Source: Cryptomeria japonica (taxonomy: Eukaryota; Streptophyta; Pinopsida; Cupressales; Cupressaceae). Taken from it: a DNA stretch of 64,000 nt. A program made the position numbers and the translations under genes. The stretch is taken from contig NC_081406.1 in assembly GCF_030272615.1 (NCBI RefSeq), forward strand, positions 482,019,900 to 482,083,899. The letters run 5' to 3'. Each line of letters opens with the position of its first letter. Positions within the stretch are counted from its first letter, which is position 1. The notes under the pieces are model-generated. The model did no database searches and was not told the DNA's origin. It saw only the letters and a program-made list of their open reading frames with translations. Positions 1-12,039 of this stretch are shown piece by piece.

Positions 1-985
1 TTTGGGTTTTCCTCAACTAGCTGAGACGTGACAGGGTCACTTCTCAAACTACCCCGAGTGTTTGATACAGAAGCATCTAGTGGTGTAAGGGCAATCTTGC
101 ATCACCCAAAAATATTTCCTTTTTTCTTAAGTTTTTCTTTAATGTTTTTGCATTTCTGGATACCCATTTGGATGAAAAAGAGATTCCAACTTTCAAAATT
201 GTCAAGCTGCTTTTTCTTGCCAACTGCCAAAAATAGAAAGTTTTTATTTAAAGGCAGATGGAAGCAGAATTTTGCGGGAAGCTTGAGAATGAAAAAATAA
301 GTGCATTGGCAAAACAGTCGGGTTAAAAGAATTAATGGTTTGAAAGTTATTCAAGTTTTAGTTTCTCAAAAAATTGAAAAAATTCTTCCAAGTCAGATTT
401 AAGGCATGAAACGGTTCTGAATGGCCCCAAAAATAGCAGGAATCGATGGAGTGGATTCTAAGTATATTATTCACTCAAAGAGATTTCCGAAAGTTCAAAC
501 AACACGTCAATCCAATTCACAGATCAAAAGTTATGGTTGTCAAAAGTTGGACAATTTTTTCGGAAAGTTTCCAGTTTTCGAATCTGGCTAAATTTTCAAT
601 TTCCAATTTCATGTTTTGGTATTTCTTTGCCAAATGGTAATTATAAATTGTAATTTTGGCTCCAAAAAAAAGAGAAGCTATTTAGGACTCATTTGAGGAA
701 ACTTGTTTGTGTTTTTGGAGAGTGAGTTTTGGGAGTTAGTTTCTAGGTTGGGAAATTGCATTATAAGGGTTTTCCAAAAAACTTTGTAAGCTATTGTATT
801 GCACCCTATGAGGATTGATTCCTCTTATATGTAATTGCATGTATTGAAAATCATTTTTAGATAATAAAATATAGATTTTTTGTGTCTCTTTTGTTGTTTT
901 TTTCTGTTCTTCGGGTTGTGCTCTCATCAAGCACCAGGGTAAATCCAAATTTTTCCTTTTATAGATTCTTTCCACTTCTCAGAGA
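1..985. other. Unassigned AT-rich sequence
   Basis: I see no convincing coding region, LTR boundary or RNA gene here. The short ORFs are of low complexity and are not conserved elsewhere in the window. Around 740-960 the plus strand is T-rich and ends in a stretch mentioning a GGGTTGTGCTCTC-like word, which could be the 3' part of an old LTR or of a transcript. No paired copy exists in the window to test this. Confidence 0.4.
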
Positions 986-1425
986 TGCACTAATGTAGGA
1001 TACAAAGATTTGGCCAAATCTTTGTAAACGCGACAAATAATGGCAAAATCTTGCAAGGTAGCCTCTTTGTCAATAGTAAAGTCATCTAGGTAAACTTCCA
1101 AGGTCAAATTTGAAAGGTCCATAGGCAAAGATGAACCCTATTGAAGAGTATTGTCACCTTGAGTAGTACTCGCAAAGGATGAATCTCCACAACCTCCATT
1201 GGTAGCTTGAAGACCCAAGTACAATGCCTCACAAAATTTTTTTCTTCCATCATTTGATCCAAACCTAGACATACTAAGTCATGACCTAGGGTTAGGCAGA
1301 GGTGCAACAGACACGGGAGGGTGCAAAATTTGACCATAATCGGAAGCCACAGGTTGTGAACCCCTGTTCAAGAAAGATAGAGCATCAAGGGAGGCTCTCT
1401 TCATCGTACTAAATGAACCAATGCC
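986..1425 (-). pseudogene. Decayed protein-coding fragment, unknown
   Basis: Read on the minus strand in one frame, this stretch gives about 145 codons of protein-like composition with only two internal stops, near 1275 and 1139. The N-terminal half is rich in Ser, Pro and Leu (for example KRASLDALSFLNRGSQPVAS). The C-terminal half is more globular (YLDDFTIDKEATLQDFAIIC) and ends at a TGA just upstream of position 985. I do not recognise the family. YLDD superficially recalls a reverse transcriptase active site, but the surrounding residues do not fit one. It may be a degraded exon or a gene fragment carried by a transposon. The call rests only on composition and low stop density over about 440 bp. 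Confidence 0.35.
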
Positions 1426-1429
1426 TCCT

Positions 1430-2067
1430 TTCTAAACATACATAGGAGAAGGGAGATGAGAATTCACATGCAAAGCTAAGTACACAAATTTGTGAGCCAT
1501 ATAGAGCAAGTTTATTTTTATAAAGCCATATTATTTATGTTATATTTATTAAAGAATTATTTAATTTTTCAATAATAAGATAGTAAATATAAAGAATAAA
1601 AATTATTTTAATTTTAACTTTATCAGTTATTTTTGTTTTCCACATGAATACCATTTTTAATATTTATTTAATAATTTCAGTTATATTTTACTGTACATGA
1701 GATGTTTATGTTAAAAAGGAATCATTTTATTTACTCAATAGTTAGTATAATACTTTAAAGTTCATTTTATTTAATTTTATTCGCTTAATATCTATTTTAT
1801 AATTTTAGTTTTAATTTTTATTATTTTTGTATGTTAGATCTATAATTTTTGTTAGCACACTCACATCTCACCTTGTGCTACCACTCTAGTTATGCCTGTT
1901 GACGTAACTAGATATAAAAGATAACTGTATTTAGTTTTTAGAATAATATTGATAGTGTAGAATTGATTTGTAAATGTCCAAAAATTAATGCTTTGATGTG
2001 TTTTTACTTTTAGAATTGTAACAAACTCAAAATTTTAATTAGTTCATCTTAAGTGGAATTGTAACAT
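1430..2067. other. AT-rich spacer, nothing recognised
   Basis: This is a very AT-rich stretch, especially 1500-1860, with no ORF of note. It shows no matching copy elsewhere in the window. It lies outside the recognisable boundary of the Tat-1 element. Confidence 0.4.
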
Positions 2068-2275
2068 GTTGAACACTATCGATAGCTAAGAAGGGGGGGG
2101 GGGGGGGGGTGAATCATCATATACAAAAAATTTATCTCATTAAGTTACTTGAACAATAACATTCATCCAAACACTTATGCATAAAAGTAAACCATTGAAT
2201 CATCAAAAGCATCCACACAAGAACACCGAGATTTTTATGTAGAAAACCCAAACTGGGAAAAACCATGGTGAGAAT
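2068..2275. repeat. Truncated LTR fragment, GGGGTGAATC type
   Basis: The segment starts with TGTTG and carries a 17-nt G run (2093-2109) followed by TGAATCATC. Farther on it has a GTAGAAAACCC...GGGAAAAACCATGGTGAG block (about 2238-2272). The same two blocks, in the same order and at similar spacing, occur at the ends of the LTRs beginning at 10895, 16706, 56362 and 61612, read on the plus strand. Only about 200 bp is present. It then joins directly to integrase coding sequence of Tat-1, so it is a broken LTR of a different family and not the 3' LTR of Tat-1. Confidence 0.55.
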
Positions 2276-3390
2276 CTAAATCCTTCGGAGCCAAATATGA
2301 GAGAATATGGAGCGGCCCTTGTGGGTGTGCAGATGCTTGTATGGTAGGACCAAAGGGTGGGATGAAGTTGCAAGTGCCAATCATGGCCAACTTCATTGAC
2401 CATCTTTTTGAGGATTTTGATAAGGGTTTTATTTGAAGCATCAACTTGACCATTGCCTTGCAGGTATTATGGGGTTGAAAAGCGATGTTGGATATTGAAT
2501 TTATGACAATTATTTTACATCCTGATTTTTGAAGGGTCTGCCATTATCTATGATGATAAATTTTGGGATGGTATAACAACAGATGAGTTAATTTAGGATA
2601 AACTTCACTATCTATTTGCTAGTAGTATAGGTGAGTGGAATGGTTTCCACCCTCTTGGTGAAATATTCAGTGGCGGTGATGATGAATTTGTGGCCATTGG
2701 AGGAGGTGGAATGGATTTTGTTGATAAGATCAAGCCCCCATTGTGAGAAGGGCCATGGAGTAATAAATGGTTGTAGTTCATGTGATGATGCATGAATTTT
2801 ATCACCATGATTTTCACAAGGTATACATTTATTTACATAGTGATAAGCATCATGTCCCATTTTAGGCCAATAATAACCCATTCAGAGGATCTTCTTAGCC
2901 AAGGTTCCATCAAAGTGCCTTCGAAATAAGGTATCTCCAAGAATAGTATAGCGAGCAAATCATTGAATTAAGGTTTGTTGTTGAGTTTCGGTGAATGAGG
3001 TAGGATGGTGTTATTGTTAAGGTAAGTGTAAGTGTCTTGATACTAGGGGGAATCAGGACCAACAAGGACACATATCATTTCAGACTCATGGACATCATAT
3101 GTTGGAACAAGAAGATTCTCAACCAAGAATTCACACTTATGACTGTTATCTAACATTTGTAGGAGAGAACCAATGGTAGCCATAGAATCAACAACTTTGT
3201 TGTTTTCTTAGGTAATATGCTCAAACTAAATAGAAGTGAAGTGTTGTTTTAAGTCTTCCACCATGCAAAGATAAGGGAGAAACTTGTCATATTTTGTTTG
3301 ATATTCATCATTGAACTATTTAATGATAAGTTGTGAATCACCATACACATGCAAATCTGTGATTTTCTATTAGAGAGAAAGACAAAGACC
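2276..3390 (-). pseudogene. Tat-1 integrase, truncated and decayed
   Basis: Integrase inserts the cDNA copy into the genome. The minus strand shows a zinc-binding region followed by the catalytic core start (YYWPKMGHDAYHYVNKCIPC, then FSQWGLDLINKI and FIITATEYFTKRVE, roughly 2612-2881). A second block in another frame (DWHLQLHPTLWSYHTSICTP, LIFGSE, about 2275-2403) matches the core C-terminal part seen in Tat-2 (DWHLQLNLALWAYGTSIRT, LVYGSE). Frameshifts separate the blocks. The C-terminal domain is missing because the sequence joins an unrelated LTR fragment near 2275. Positions 2900-3390 are the spacer and RNase H end, with many stops. Confidence 0.75.
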
Positions 3391-4930
3391 TGCGATAAGA
3401 TCTTCATACTAATCAATATTTTTTATACATGATAAGGCTATCTTATATGACTTAGGTTTATGATTTCCTTGAGGGGTTACCAAAAGAATTCCTACCCCCG
3501 ATCCATGTTGTGTGCAAGAACAATCAAAATATAGCTTCCACCTAGAAGAGTGTGTGATGGTCATGATGGCATCATGTTGGAACTCTACAATCAAGGGATT
3601 TTCTCCTTATAGAGGGGCATAAACTAATCCATCTATAATAATCTCTCCTTTAATAGATTTATGATCAACATACTCAATATCAAACTCACTTAGCATCATG
3701 ACCCATTTAGCAGTGTGTCTGGTGAGAGTAGCTCTTGAAAGTAGGTACTTGAGAGGATCAATCTTTACAATGAGCTTATTCTTATGATTAAGCATGTAGT
3801 GGTGGATTTTATAAGTGTTGAAAACCACTACAAGGAATTCTCAATCAACAGGTGTGTATTTAAGTTTGTATCCTACTAAGGTGTGTCTGATGTAGTATAT
3901 TGCACACTCTTTCCCTTGCTCATCAACCTGTGCTAGTAATGCCCCCAAGGCCACCAATGTAGTAGATATATACAATAGAAGGGGTTATTTAGGAATAGTA
4001 GGCATCAATATAGGTGGGGAAGCTATATGTTCCTTGCGTTTGTCAAATTCCTTCTGACACAAGCAATCCTAGTGAAATTTGGTATTTTTAAAGTAGATGA
4101 GTGAAGGGGTGACACTTATCTACAAGTTGAGAAATGAATCTACAAATAGACTAGAGCTTTCCCTGAAGACCATGAAGCTACTTGAGATTATTTTGTGGTG
4201 ACATGTCCATGATAGCTTTCACCTTAGGAGGATCAACTTCAATGCCTCTGCATGATACAATAAAACCCAAGAGATTGTCAAAAGTAACTCAAAGACACAT
4301 TTCTTAAGATTAAGCCTCAACTTATATTTCTCCAATCATTCAAAGATCTTAGTTAGGATGACAATGTACCCTTCTTGAGTCTTTGATTTACCTAGAAGGT
4401 CATCCACATAGTCGTCCATAATGTCATGAAGAAAATTGTGAAAGATAGTGTTCATAGGTCATTGATAGGTGGGTTCAGTGTTATTCGACCCAAAGGGCAT
4501 AACTTGATAGAAAAAGGTTCTCTATGGAGTAGTAAATTAATTCGTCTTATGTTGGTCTTTAGCAACAATTTTGTCCTGAGAAACTATCCATTAATGAAAG
4601 CATCTCATTTCTAACCATCACATCCACTATGATGTCAATGTTAGGCAGGGGTAATTCATCCTTAGGGCATGCCTTGTGGAGGTCTCTAAGTTAGTGCAAA
4701 TGTGTATTCCCCCAATAGGTTTTCAATCAGGGACTATGTTTGGAACACAATCTAGATAGTCAATATGCCAAATAAATTTGACGTCTAACATCTTTTGTAG
4801 CTCTACTTTGACCAAAAGAGCAATTTGAGGGTGCATATTTCTTGATTTTTGCTTAACAGGTTTCACATTAGGATGGACTGCAAGATGATGCACCACTAAT
4901 TCAAGATCTAGACCTGGCATGTTAGCATAT
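3391..4930 (-). pseudogene. Tat-1 reverse transcriptase and RNase H
   Basis: Reverse transcriptase copies the element RNA into DNA, and RNase H removes the RNA strand. The RT start is visible at 4723-4920 (PGLDLELVVHHLAV, VKPVKQKSRNMHPQ), and the catalytic YVDD is encoded by the complement of 4399-4410 within DDYVDDLLGKSKTQ. An RNase H connection region follows (LLAQVDEQGKECAIYYI, then HYMLNHKNKLIVKIDPLKYL and DIEYVDHKSIKGE, about 3600-3950). A second RNase H-like start lies at 3409-3594 (LYFDCSCTQHGSGVGILLVT), equivalent to the extra archaeal-type RNase H of Tat elements. Its first catalytic Asp is kept in the FD pair. Several stops and frameshifts make it non-functional. Confidence 0.85.
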
Positions 4931-6440
4931 GACTAGGCAAAGTTGACCTATGTTTCTTTGAGAAAGTTTAGAATATTCTACTTTTCTTGGTCAGTAAGAG
5001 ATTCGGTGATGAACACATTATTTGGATTTTCTTTTGTTTCCATTTTGACTGTGTTAGTTTCTTCTATCAGCAAGGAGGATTTCTCATGTAATGGGGGAGC
5101 CATGGTAGGGAAGGAAATTCCCTCATCATTTAGCACCTAATTGAGGTTTTCACTAGTGGACAATTCCTTTATTTTTACTTTTTCTATGTTTGATGGCACC
5201 TTATTAATATTTTCACCAAAGGAATTTTGATTTTCCTTTGCATTTTTGTGACCAGGGGAGTTGACTTGACTACCAAAGTATGCCTCCCCATTAAGTTGAA
5301 TGCCATGAACTGTTGTGTGATCTTCAAGGTTATACATATTTAAAAGTGCCAAGAGGGCATTATCGTCAACACAAATGTCAGGAGTCGGTGGCCCTTGTTG
5401 GTCCCAATCAATAAGCTCAGGGTGTATGAGTGGGAGATTTGATGAAGTGGAGGGAGTGATAGTGTATACGTGGGTTTCATTAAAAATGTCATCAAGGTAT
5501 TCAAAATGCACTTCATTAAATTTCTCTTAGTTAGAGTCTTCAATGTCAAGAGGGTCTATTGGAGTACCAATGATGGTAACCTTAGGTACGAGAGAGTAAC
5601 CCATGCCTCTGTTGTTTTTGTATGAAACATGTGAAATGGGTCATTTCTTTCCTTTCTCTTTAGGTCCTAGACCATGTCCTTTATATACAATTTTTTCTCT
5701 AATAGTGGATGCTTTTGGATACATCTCTTTTTGGATGTCTGCATGTTTTTCATTTTCTTCTCAATATAACTAGGAAGCAACATCGGTTTCAATATTTTCC
5801 TCATCAAGTGGGACCCATTGCTATAATGTCATCTTCTTTCATTGTATGGTAGGATTTTTTGAATTTCAATCTCGTTGGGATTTCCATAGGATTTAGGAGA
5901 GGGAGGGAGATGTCCCACATAGAATGCATCTTGAATGGTGTATTCTCCGCACTCATTGTCAATGATTTTGGCCTTGATATCGGGTTTGGAAGAAGTGGAA
6001 GCAACATTGGAGATGTCAGTTGTTGGTGGTGAAGTGGATGTATTAAGAGTAAAATGGTGTGGATGTTTGACTTAAAGAAGTTTGCAATATTGGAAAGGTT
6101 GTGGATCGACAAGGATGCTGATTTCTCTACCATTATATGCAAACTTTAGGCATTGATGGTAGGTGGAAGGAACAACTCGAATGGAATGGATCCATGGATG
6201 ACCAAGGAGGATTTTGTATGAGAGATCAAGGTCCAAAAATTGACACGTGGTCTCAACTGTTGTTGGGCCTACTTGAAGTGGAAATGTGATTATACATTTG
6301 GAAGCTTGTTCAACATCATCATTGCCTTGATTGTGTTCTTTCCAGAAGGATCAACTAGATCTTTAGAGAATCTCAAATGTTTAATCAACTTATATGTACA
6401 TAGATTTAACCCAGAACCACCATCTATGAAGACTCACTTT
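4931..6440 (-). pseudogene. Tat-1 protease and acidic linker
   Basis: The aspartic protease active site is visible as FIDGGSGLNLCTYKL on the minus strand near 6390-6435, with DGG in place of the usual DTG or DSG. The same DGG form occurs in Tat-2, so it is likely a lineage trait. A long low-conservation linker leads to RT. Within it 5137-5511 is an open 124-codon stretch with an IHPELID motif that has a counterpart (VHPELIE) at the equivalent place in Tat-2. Frames are broken in several places, for example around 5804-6142. Confidence 0.65.
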
Positions 6441-8428
6441 ATTTTATGATTATGTATAATAGCTTCAATATGGATGGGTTTATTGTGCAAAGGGTTGGTG
6501 GATGGAACATCTTTGGAGGTAAAGATGAGATGATTCTACAAAATGCAGTTACCTATCAAGGCCTACAATTGTGAAGCATTGATATTATTAGGCACATGTG
6601 ATTCTAGCAAGGCCTTTTCAAGGATTTATTTAAGGACAGGTGATGTCTTGATGATCTCAAGTATGGATATCTATGTAGGCATCTTACTGAGGTGATCAAT
6701 AATATTATAGCGAATGGAAGATGATGTGGAAGATGGAGGTAGAGGAGCTCCTTGAATAGTTACTCTCCCTCTATGTGTGTTTACATTGCAATAATTTGAA
6801 GGGGGAGGATTAGAAGGTGAAGCCCCTTGCATCACTATTTTTTCTTGGGTTGGTTTCTTATATGATGGAGGATGGGGGACTTCCTGAACAGTTATCCTTC
6901 CCATATGAGGCATAAGTAGGGGATCAACTCCTTGTATGATTATGGTGTTGACATAATTCTCAATAGGTTCAATGCATCCTACCAAGGAGTCAAATCTAGT
7001 GAAAATGTTGGTATAGTCATAAGGGATGGAATGAGATGATGAGCCTTTATCCTTGTGATGCTTAAGGAAGGGATCCTAATATATTTTAAGCTAGCTATTA
7101 GAGTTGTTAGGTTTTGTAATCAGAACTTCAATATTATCCTTTTCAATAAGGTCTTCAATGTAGCTCTTAAGCTTCATGCATTTCCTTGTATCATGACCTT
7201 GGACACAATGATAAACACAAAATTCATTTCCATTATGCCATGAAGGTTTGGATTTATTTGGCCCATACAGATGGGTCATGGGAAAGACTACAACATTGGC
7301 TTTTACAAAATTAAAAAAAAAAACAATCTCTATAGGTTTGGAAAGTGGGGCATACAATATTGTGAGGTTTGGATGGATTTTGAGAATTGAATTGGTTATA
7401 ACATGAATTATTGGTAGTGGTTGGTTTGGTTGGTATGGTTAAAATTTGGACACTCCTGACATTGGTCACTCAATCATTAACAACATTTTTATTTTTTGAC
7501 CAATACTTAGGCTTTTCATTAGATGATGACGCCTAGGAATATTTGTGGTAGGGTTTAAGGACACCTTGTTTGAGAAGGACTCTTTCTAGGGCTAGACCTT
7601 TCTTAGTGACTTCTTAAAACCTCTCAAGACATTGGCAATTGAAATGGTTGGACATCTCAGGTACAAGGTTGTGTTGGAACAAATAGACTTGGTATGACTC
7701 AAGTAATATTCCAAGGGAAATTCTTAATGAGATGCTGCCACCTTTGCAGAAAGTTGGCGAAGGTTTCTCCATTTCGTTGCTTGGTATTACATAGGTCAAC
7801 CATGGCCACATCATTCTCAATGTTATACTCATAATGAGGCACAATTTTTTTTGAAAGATCAGGAAATGACTTGATGGAATGATGGGGTAAAGTGGCAAAC
7901 CAAGCAAGGATGGGTCCACTTAGAATTTTTGGGAAAAGCCTTCTTAGGTATATGTAACTATAGGAGAACCCTTGATAAGCATATAGAATTCTCTCACATG
8001 TTCTCTAGGATCTCCTTTGCCCTTGTATTCATCAAACTTAGGGATCTCAAAACTAGGTGGATAGGGGGCCACTAAGATTTATGAATCAAAAGGACAGGGA
8101 CATATCTTTGAATGTATAAGAATTCTTGCATGTCCCTTCTTTTAGGTTTTTAATCACATTATTCATGTCCTTTATTTATTTCAAAAGGTCAGGTGGTTGA
8201 TTTTGGATATTATGAAACCCTTGAATTGAATTGGATGTTGGGATATAGGTAGATTTGGTTGGAATACCACCACTAATGTATTTGTAGGAAGATGTAGTCA
8301 TTTGGGAAGTGGTTGTAGGATGTGAGGTAGAAACTGCACTAGTAGGTAGTAGGCTAGTATTGATGTAGTTGGTGGAGTTGTTGAGAGAAGTGGACACTCT
8401 AAATAGCCAAATCATAGGAATGGAAGTG
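6441..8428 (-). pseudogene. Tat-1 gag, C-terminal part
   Basis: Gag forms the virus-like particle and binds RNA. Directly after the junction at 8428 the minus strand reads a Ser/Thr-rich region (8176-8415), then a retrotransposon-gag core (PPSFEIPKFDEYKGKGDPRE, then YNIENDVAMVDLCNTKQRNG, about 7750-8070). This aligns with Tat-2 (IPKFDKYDGNADPQDHVREF). A zinc-binding motif follows (FCVYHCVQGHDTRKCMKLKS, 7091-7357), of the YCxxHxxxGHxTxxC type used by this lineage instead of a CCHC knuckle. Stops and frame changes are present. The last part (6671-6985) is a low-complexity gag tail with repeated IQGA-like words. Confidence 0.75.
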
Positions 8429-9160
8429 CTAGTTGTAGTGCCTCTCCCCGATTCATCTTGTCTTTTTGTACATCAAAGGAATATATTGATCTAGTTTAGT
8501 CTACTTTATGATGATTTGATGGTATCATGTTATGTACTAACCCTATTTCATGATTGTATTGGATATGATGATGGATATATATTTGATCATTATTCATGAT
8601 GGATCATATTGCTTATGGGATTTTGATGACATTATGATTATGCTAACCCTACTCTATGATTATGATGAATGAGTTGATGCTACAATGTTTGTGATTGTCT
8701 TCTCATGTCTTCATGATTAGAGACGATGTCATACCACTCAATGCGAGCCCGATATGACGTTGTGATTCTCTATCACTTGCATTATCATTTATGATGTATA
8801 TGTGTTGTATATATGTTGTATTGTGTTTAGTCGTGGATACAGGATTGTAGGTACCAGACATTGACTCCACCTGGTCTCACAGGTTTGAGCGTGTATTTAT
8901 CCCAATGACAAGTTGTTGGATATGGCATGTGTTTCCCTCTCATACTCTAGGCTTAAGTTGACACCCTTGTCAATTAGTGTCTTCGCTTGAGTCATTAGTC
9001 TGCATCATGTGGTATGTTGTTCAACCTTATGTCGGGTCGCCTTGTGAGTTTGCAATTATTTATTAATTAATAATTAATCGGTTTATATAGTTTAAATATA
9101 TTAAATTAAATCAATGGATGACATTAATATTTAATATTAATATGTGATTATTATTATTAT

Positions 9161-10613
9161 TGTAGACATATAAAAATGACCATATTCCTAAATGAATATT
9201 TTATGTTCATTTCTCTATTTAATTAAATCCAATTTAATTAAATTATCCACATTCCTCTATTTAATTAAGTAAATTATTCAATTTATTTAAATTAAATTCA
9301 CTATACCCATTTAATGAATAAATCATTTTATTCAATTAAATTCCCCCTATCCACTTTTAATTAAATTCAAATTTAATTAAATAGTTATCCTAAATTGAAT
9401 AAATCTAATTTATTTAATTTCCCCAAATTGCAACCAAACTGAATTAAATTAACTTTATTTCAATTAAATCCTATTATCCCTCCATCCACTTGCAAAATCC
9501 TACATCTCCCACTTGCCTTCCTAAACCCCTTTCTAATCCCTTCTAGACTCTTCTAATCACTTCTAATTAGCCTAACCCATCTTCTAAACTTTGTCACATC
9601 CCTAAGCAAGGGGAAGTCACTTCTCAAATCCTCAAAGTCTTTGATAACCATTAAAGGCTTCAAGTCTTCAACCACTTAATTCCCCAAAGTATTCATAACC
9701 ATTAATGGTTAACTCAAACCCTCTTACATGGTTAAAGAATTTCTTTTAACTCAACCTTCATCCAACCCAAGGGTCTCATCAAGCCTTTAATGCTTTGACC
9801 ATGATTATCTCTTAATCATTTGCACAAGGGTTTATCCTGGGATTAACTCTTTATCCAATGGGTAATCTTAACTTAGGCTTGACCCTTACCCTCTAGATAA
9901 CCATAAGGTCTTCTCAGGCATTTAATGTCTCCAACCCCTTCTCTCAACCCAACCCTATGTTGACACTTGTCACCATTTCATTGGTGCGAATTGCAAACAT
10001 GGATCCCCAACTTTCAAACTCAACCCTTGATCAACTCTTTCAATCCTGACCATCCATTGCCCTGTTTTTGCTATAAATAGAGCTCTCATTCCTCCATTTT
10101 TAAGAGATCAATCCAAGTTTGTAGTATCATACTTTTGCTCAAATACATTCAAGCTTTCATATCATTTTTATGCTCATCATTTTAGCCTCTTTTAATTAGA
10201 AATTAGTCTAAATATGCATGTTTAGAATATTTTCTTTATCATTTAGCTCAATCATAGACTAAATATATCATGTTAGGATAGTATTTATACTAACCTTGTC
10301 ATCTTATAATCTAGTTTATTGCATTTCTAGAATCATGCATAGCTTAGGATGCATTTCATTCTAAAATCTATCAAAACATCCCTCGTTCTTGCATTTGCCA
10401 TCCCTAAACCATTTTGCTCAGTGATCTGAGAGTGAAAATATTGGTTTGAGGGACATTGTAAGATAGAGAACCATGGGACCCACCTTGGGAAGCTGAGTGA
10501 TACTTCATTACTCCATAGCTTGCACCAAGAAGTCCTGTGTGTGTGTGAGCAAGGCCCCATAGAGCTCCATTTTTCACATATTGAGTTCTATCGACCCGCT
10601 TTTCCCGCATACA
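9161..10613 (+). mobile_element. Solo LTR, gypsy-like, with TATA box
   Basis: Starts TGTAGACATA and ends CCCGCATACA, flanked on both sides by ATTAT (9156-9160 and 10614-10618). The 3' LTR of the host element has the empty site around 26893. No internal region or second LTR remains, so this is a solo LTR left by recombination between the two LTRs of a complete element. The TGTAGACA start resembles the Tat-1 LTR start (TGTAGACACC), suggesting a Ty3/gypsy source, but no coding part exists to prove it. Confidence 0.85.
10071..10080 (+). promoter_or_regulatory. Probable TATA box of the solo LTR
   Basis: CTATAAATAG followed by AGCTCTCATTCCTCC, a good match to plant TATA boxes with a pyrimidine-rich start region. 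Located about 910 bp into the 1453-bp LTR, where a U3/R border is expected. Confidence 0.6.
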
Positions 10614-10894
10614 ATTATTAAAAAATATTACTCATTAATGTTTATTTTATGGATTTATATTTTATTGGTTATTTGGAATTGTGGAAATTAATTAATCAAT
10701 TACTACATATAGCCATTGGTGTAAATTATTAAATAATGGTTAGTACGAATACAATTTATTTATACATATCTATTTTTTGGGAGTTTATAATTAATTAATA
10801 ATTAATTGGTGGAATTATATTAGTTGAGTATTTATGCTTATCAGTACATCCATTTATTTATTTGATTATTTTATTTGTATGTGGGGGATATTTA

Positions 10895-11780
10895 TGTTGG
10901 AATCCAAGAACACTGAGAGGGGGGTGAATCAATGTTCTATTGGAATGATCAATTTTAACCTTATTAAAACATGCATTCACCAACTAGTATACCGGTACAT
11001 ATAAGATTTAAATAAGTAAAGCAACCAATAAGTCAATCACACAAATGAATACCATAACATAGAGAATTATACGTGGAAAAACCACGATGGGATTTGTGAC
11101 CCACAATATCAATCCACTGGCCATATGAAAAATATATTAAAAAATGTAGGGAACTAGACTTGAAGGAAGGCTTACAGCCTAGAGCACACTACTCAATCAC
11201 AAAAGGACCCTCACTGACTACATACAAATCTAGACTACAATCCAGAGAAATGAGTGAGCTGCAAAGATAGCATCTTCTATGCCTGAATACAGTTCTGGTT
11301 AAGCTCTATTTATTCTGGTCTGAAACCCTAAACCCTTACCGGAATAACCTCTTACGTAAAATTCTCATTATAAACAATTATCACATTCTTCTATCCTTAC
11401 ACATTTCATCATACCTTACACACTACAAAATGATCTAATCAACTGACCTATATACCCTTACAATCCATCATGTCTTATGTCGGCTTACAAAGATAATTAC
11501 AAAATGAATATACTTGTCGGCTCAATAACATATATACATAAATATAAAAATCAATTTACGATTGCTGAATCTCTCAAAATGATGTCAGCCTCCAATACCG
11601 ATAACCTGAATGTGAACCATGTCGGCCTGGAATGCTGATACCCAAATATTTCCTTCCAACTGGTGAAGATACCTGTCGGTGTCAGTGTCGGTAATCAACC
11701 AAACCAAAATATGAAGTTGGGACATGTTTCCATCAATGAAAACATATTGAAACCAATCAATTGAGTGTTAATTGCCAACA
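10895..11780 (-). repeat. Element A 3' LTR
   Basis: 886 bp, plus-strand start TGTTGGAATCCAAGAACACT and end ATTGCCAACA. Near its outer end it carries GAGAGGGGGGTGAATCA and GTGGAAAAACCACGATGGG blocks. It matches the LTR at 16706-17602 along its length. Confidence 0.9.
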
Positions 11781-11797
11781 ATCTCCCCCTTTGGCAT
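11781..11797 (-). promoter_or_regulatory. Element A polypurine tract
   Basis: The minus strand reads ATGCCAAAGGGGGAGAT immediately before the 3' LTR. This primes plus-strand DNA synthesis. The surrounding 28 nt are identical to those at the copia element border at 57414-57441. Confidence 0.85.
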
Positions 11798-12039
11798 TGA
11801 TGGCAACACTCATGTGAAAAATGATAGTGGTTTCCATCTGTCGGTTTCATCCTGAGATTGTTCCCCCTGAGCTGAATATCCATCTGTGATAATGATCAAT
11901 ACAAAATACTCCATACCTCGATATCTCCCAAAGCCAAGAATATATTTTTCATCTATACTCCCCCTTTGACATCAATGCCAAAAATAACAAAAACTGGGAT
12001 GAAGAATAAAAGATTGTACAAAGAATGTCCCAAAATACC

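Noticed and set aside
1080-1100. YLDD-like motif suggesting a reverse transcriptase
   Set aside because: The residues on both sides do not follow any RT block, and no other pol motif is nearby.
2276-8428. Endogenous pararetrovirus
   Set aside because: Integrase and LTR borders are present in the related Tat-2, and there is no movement protein or coat-protein zinc finger arrangement of that group.
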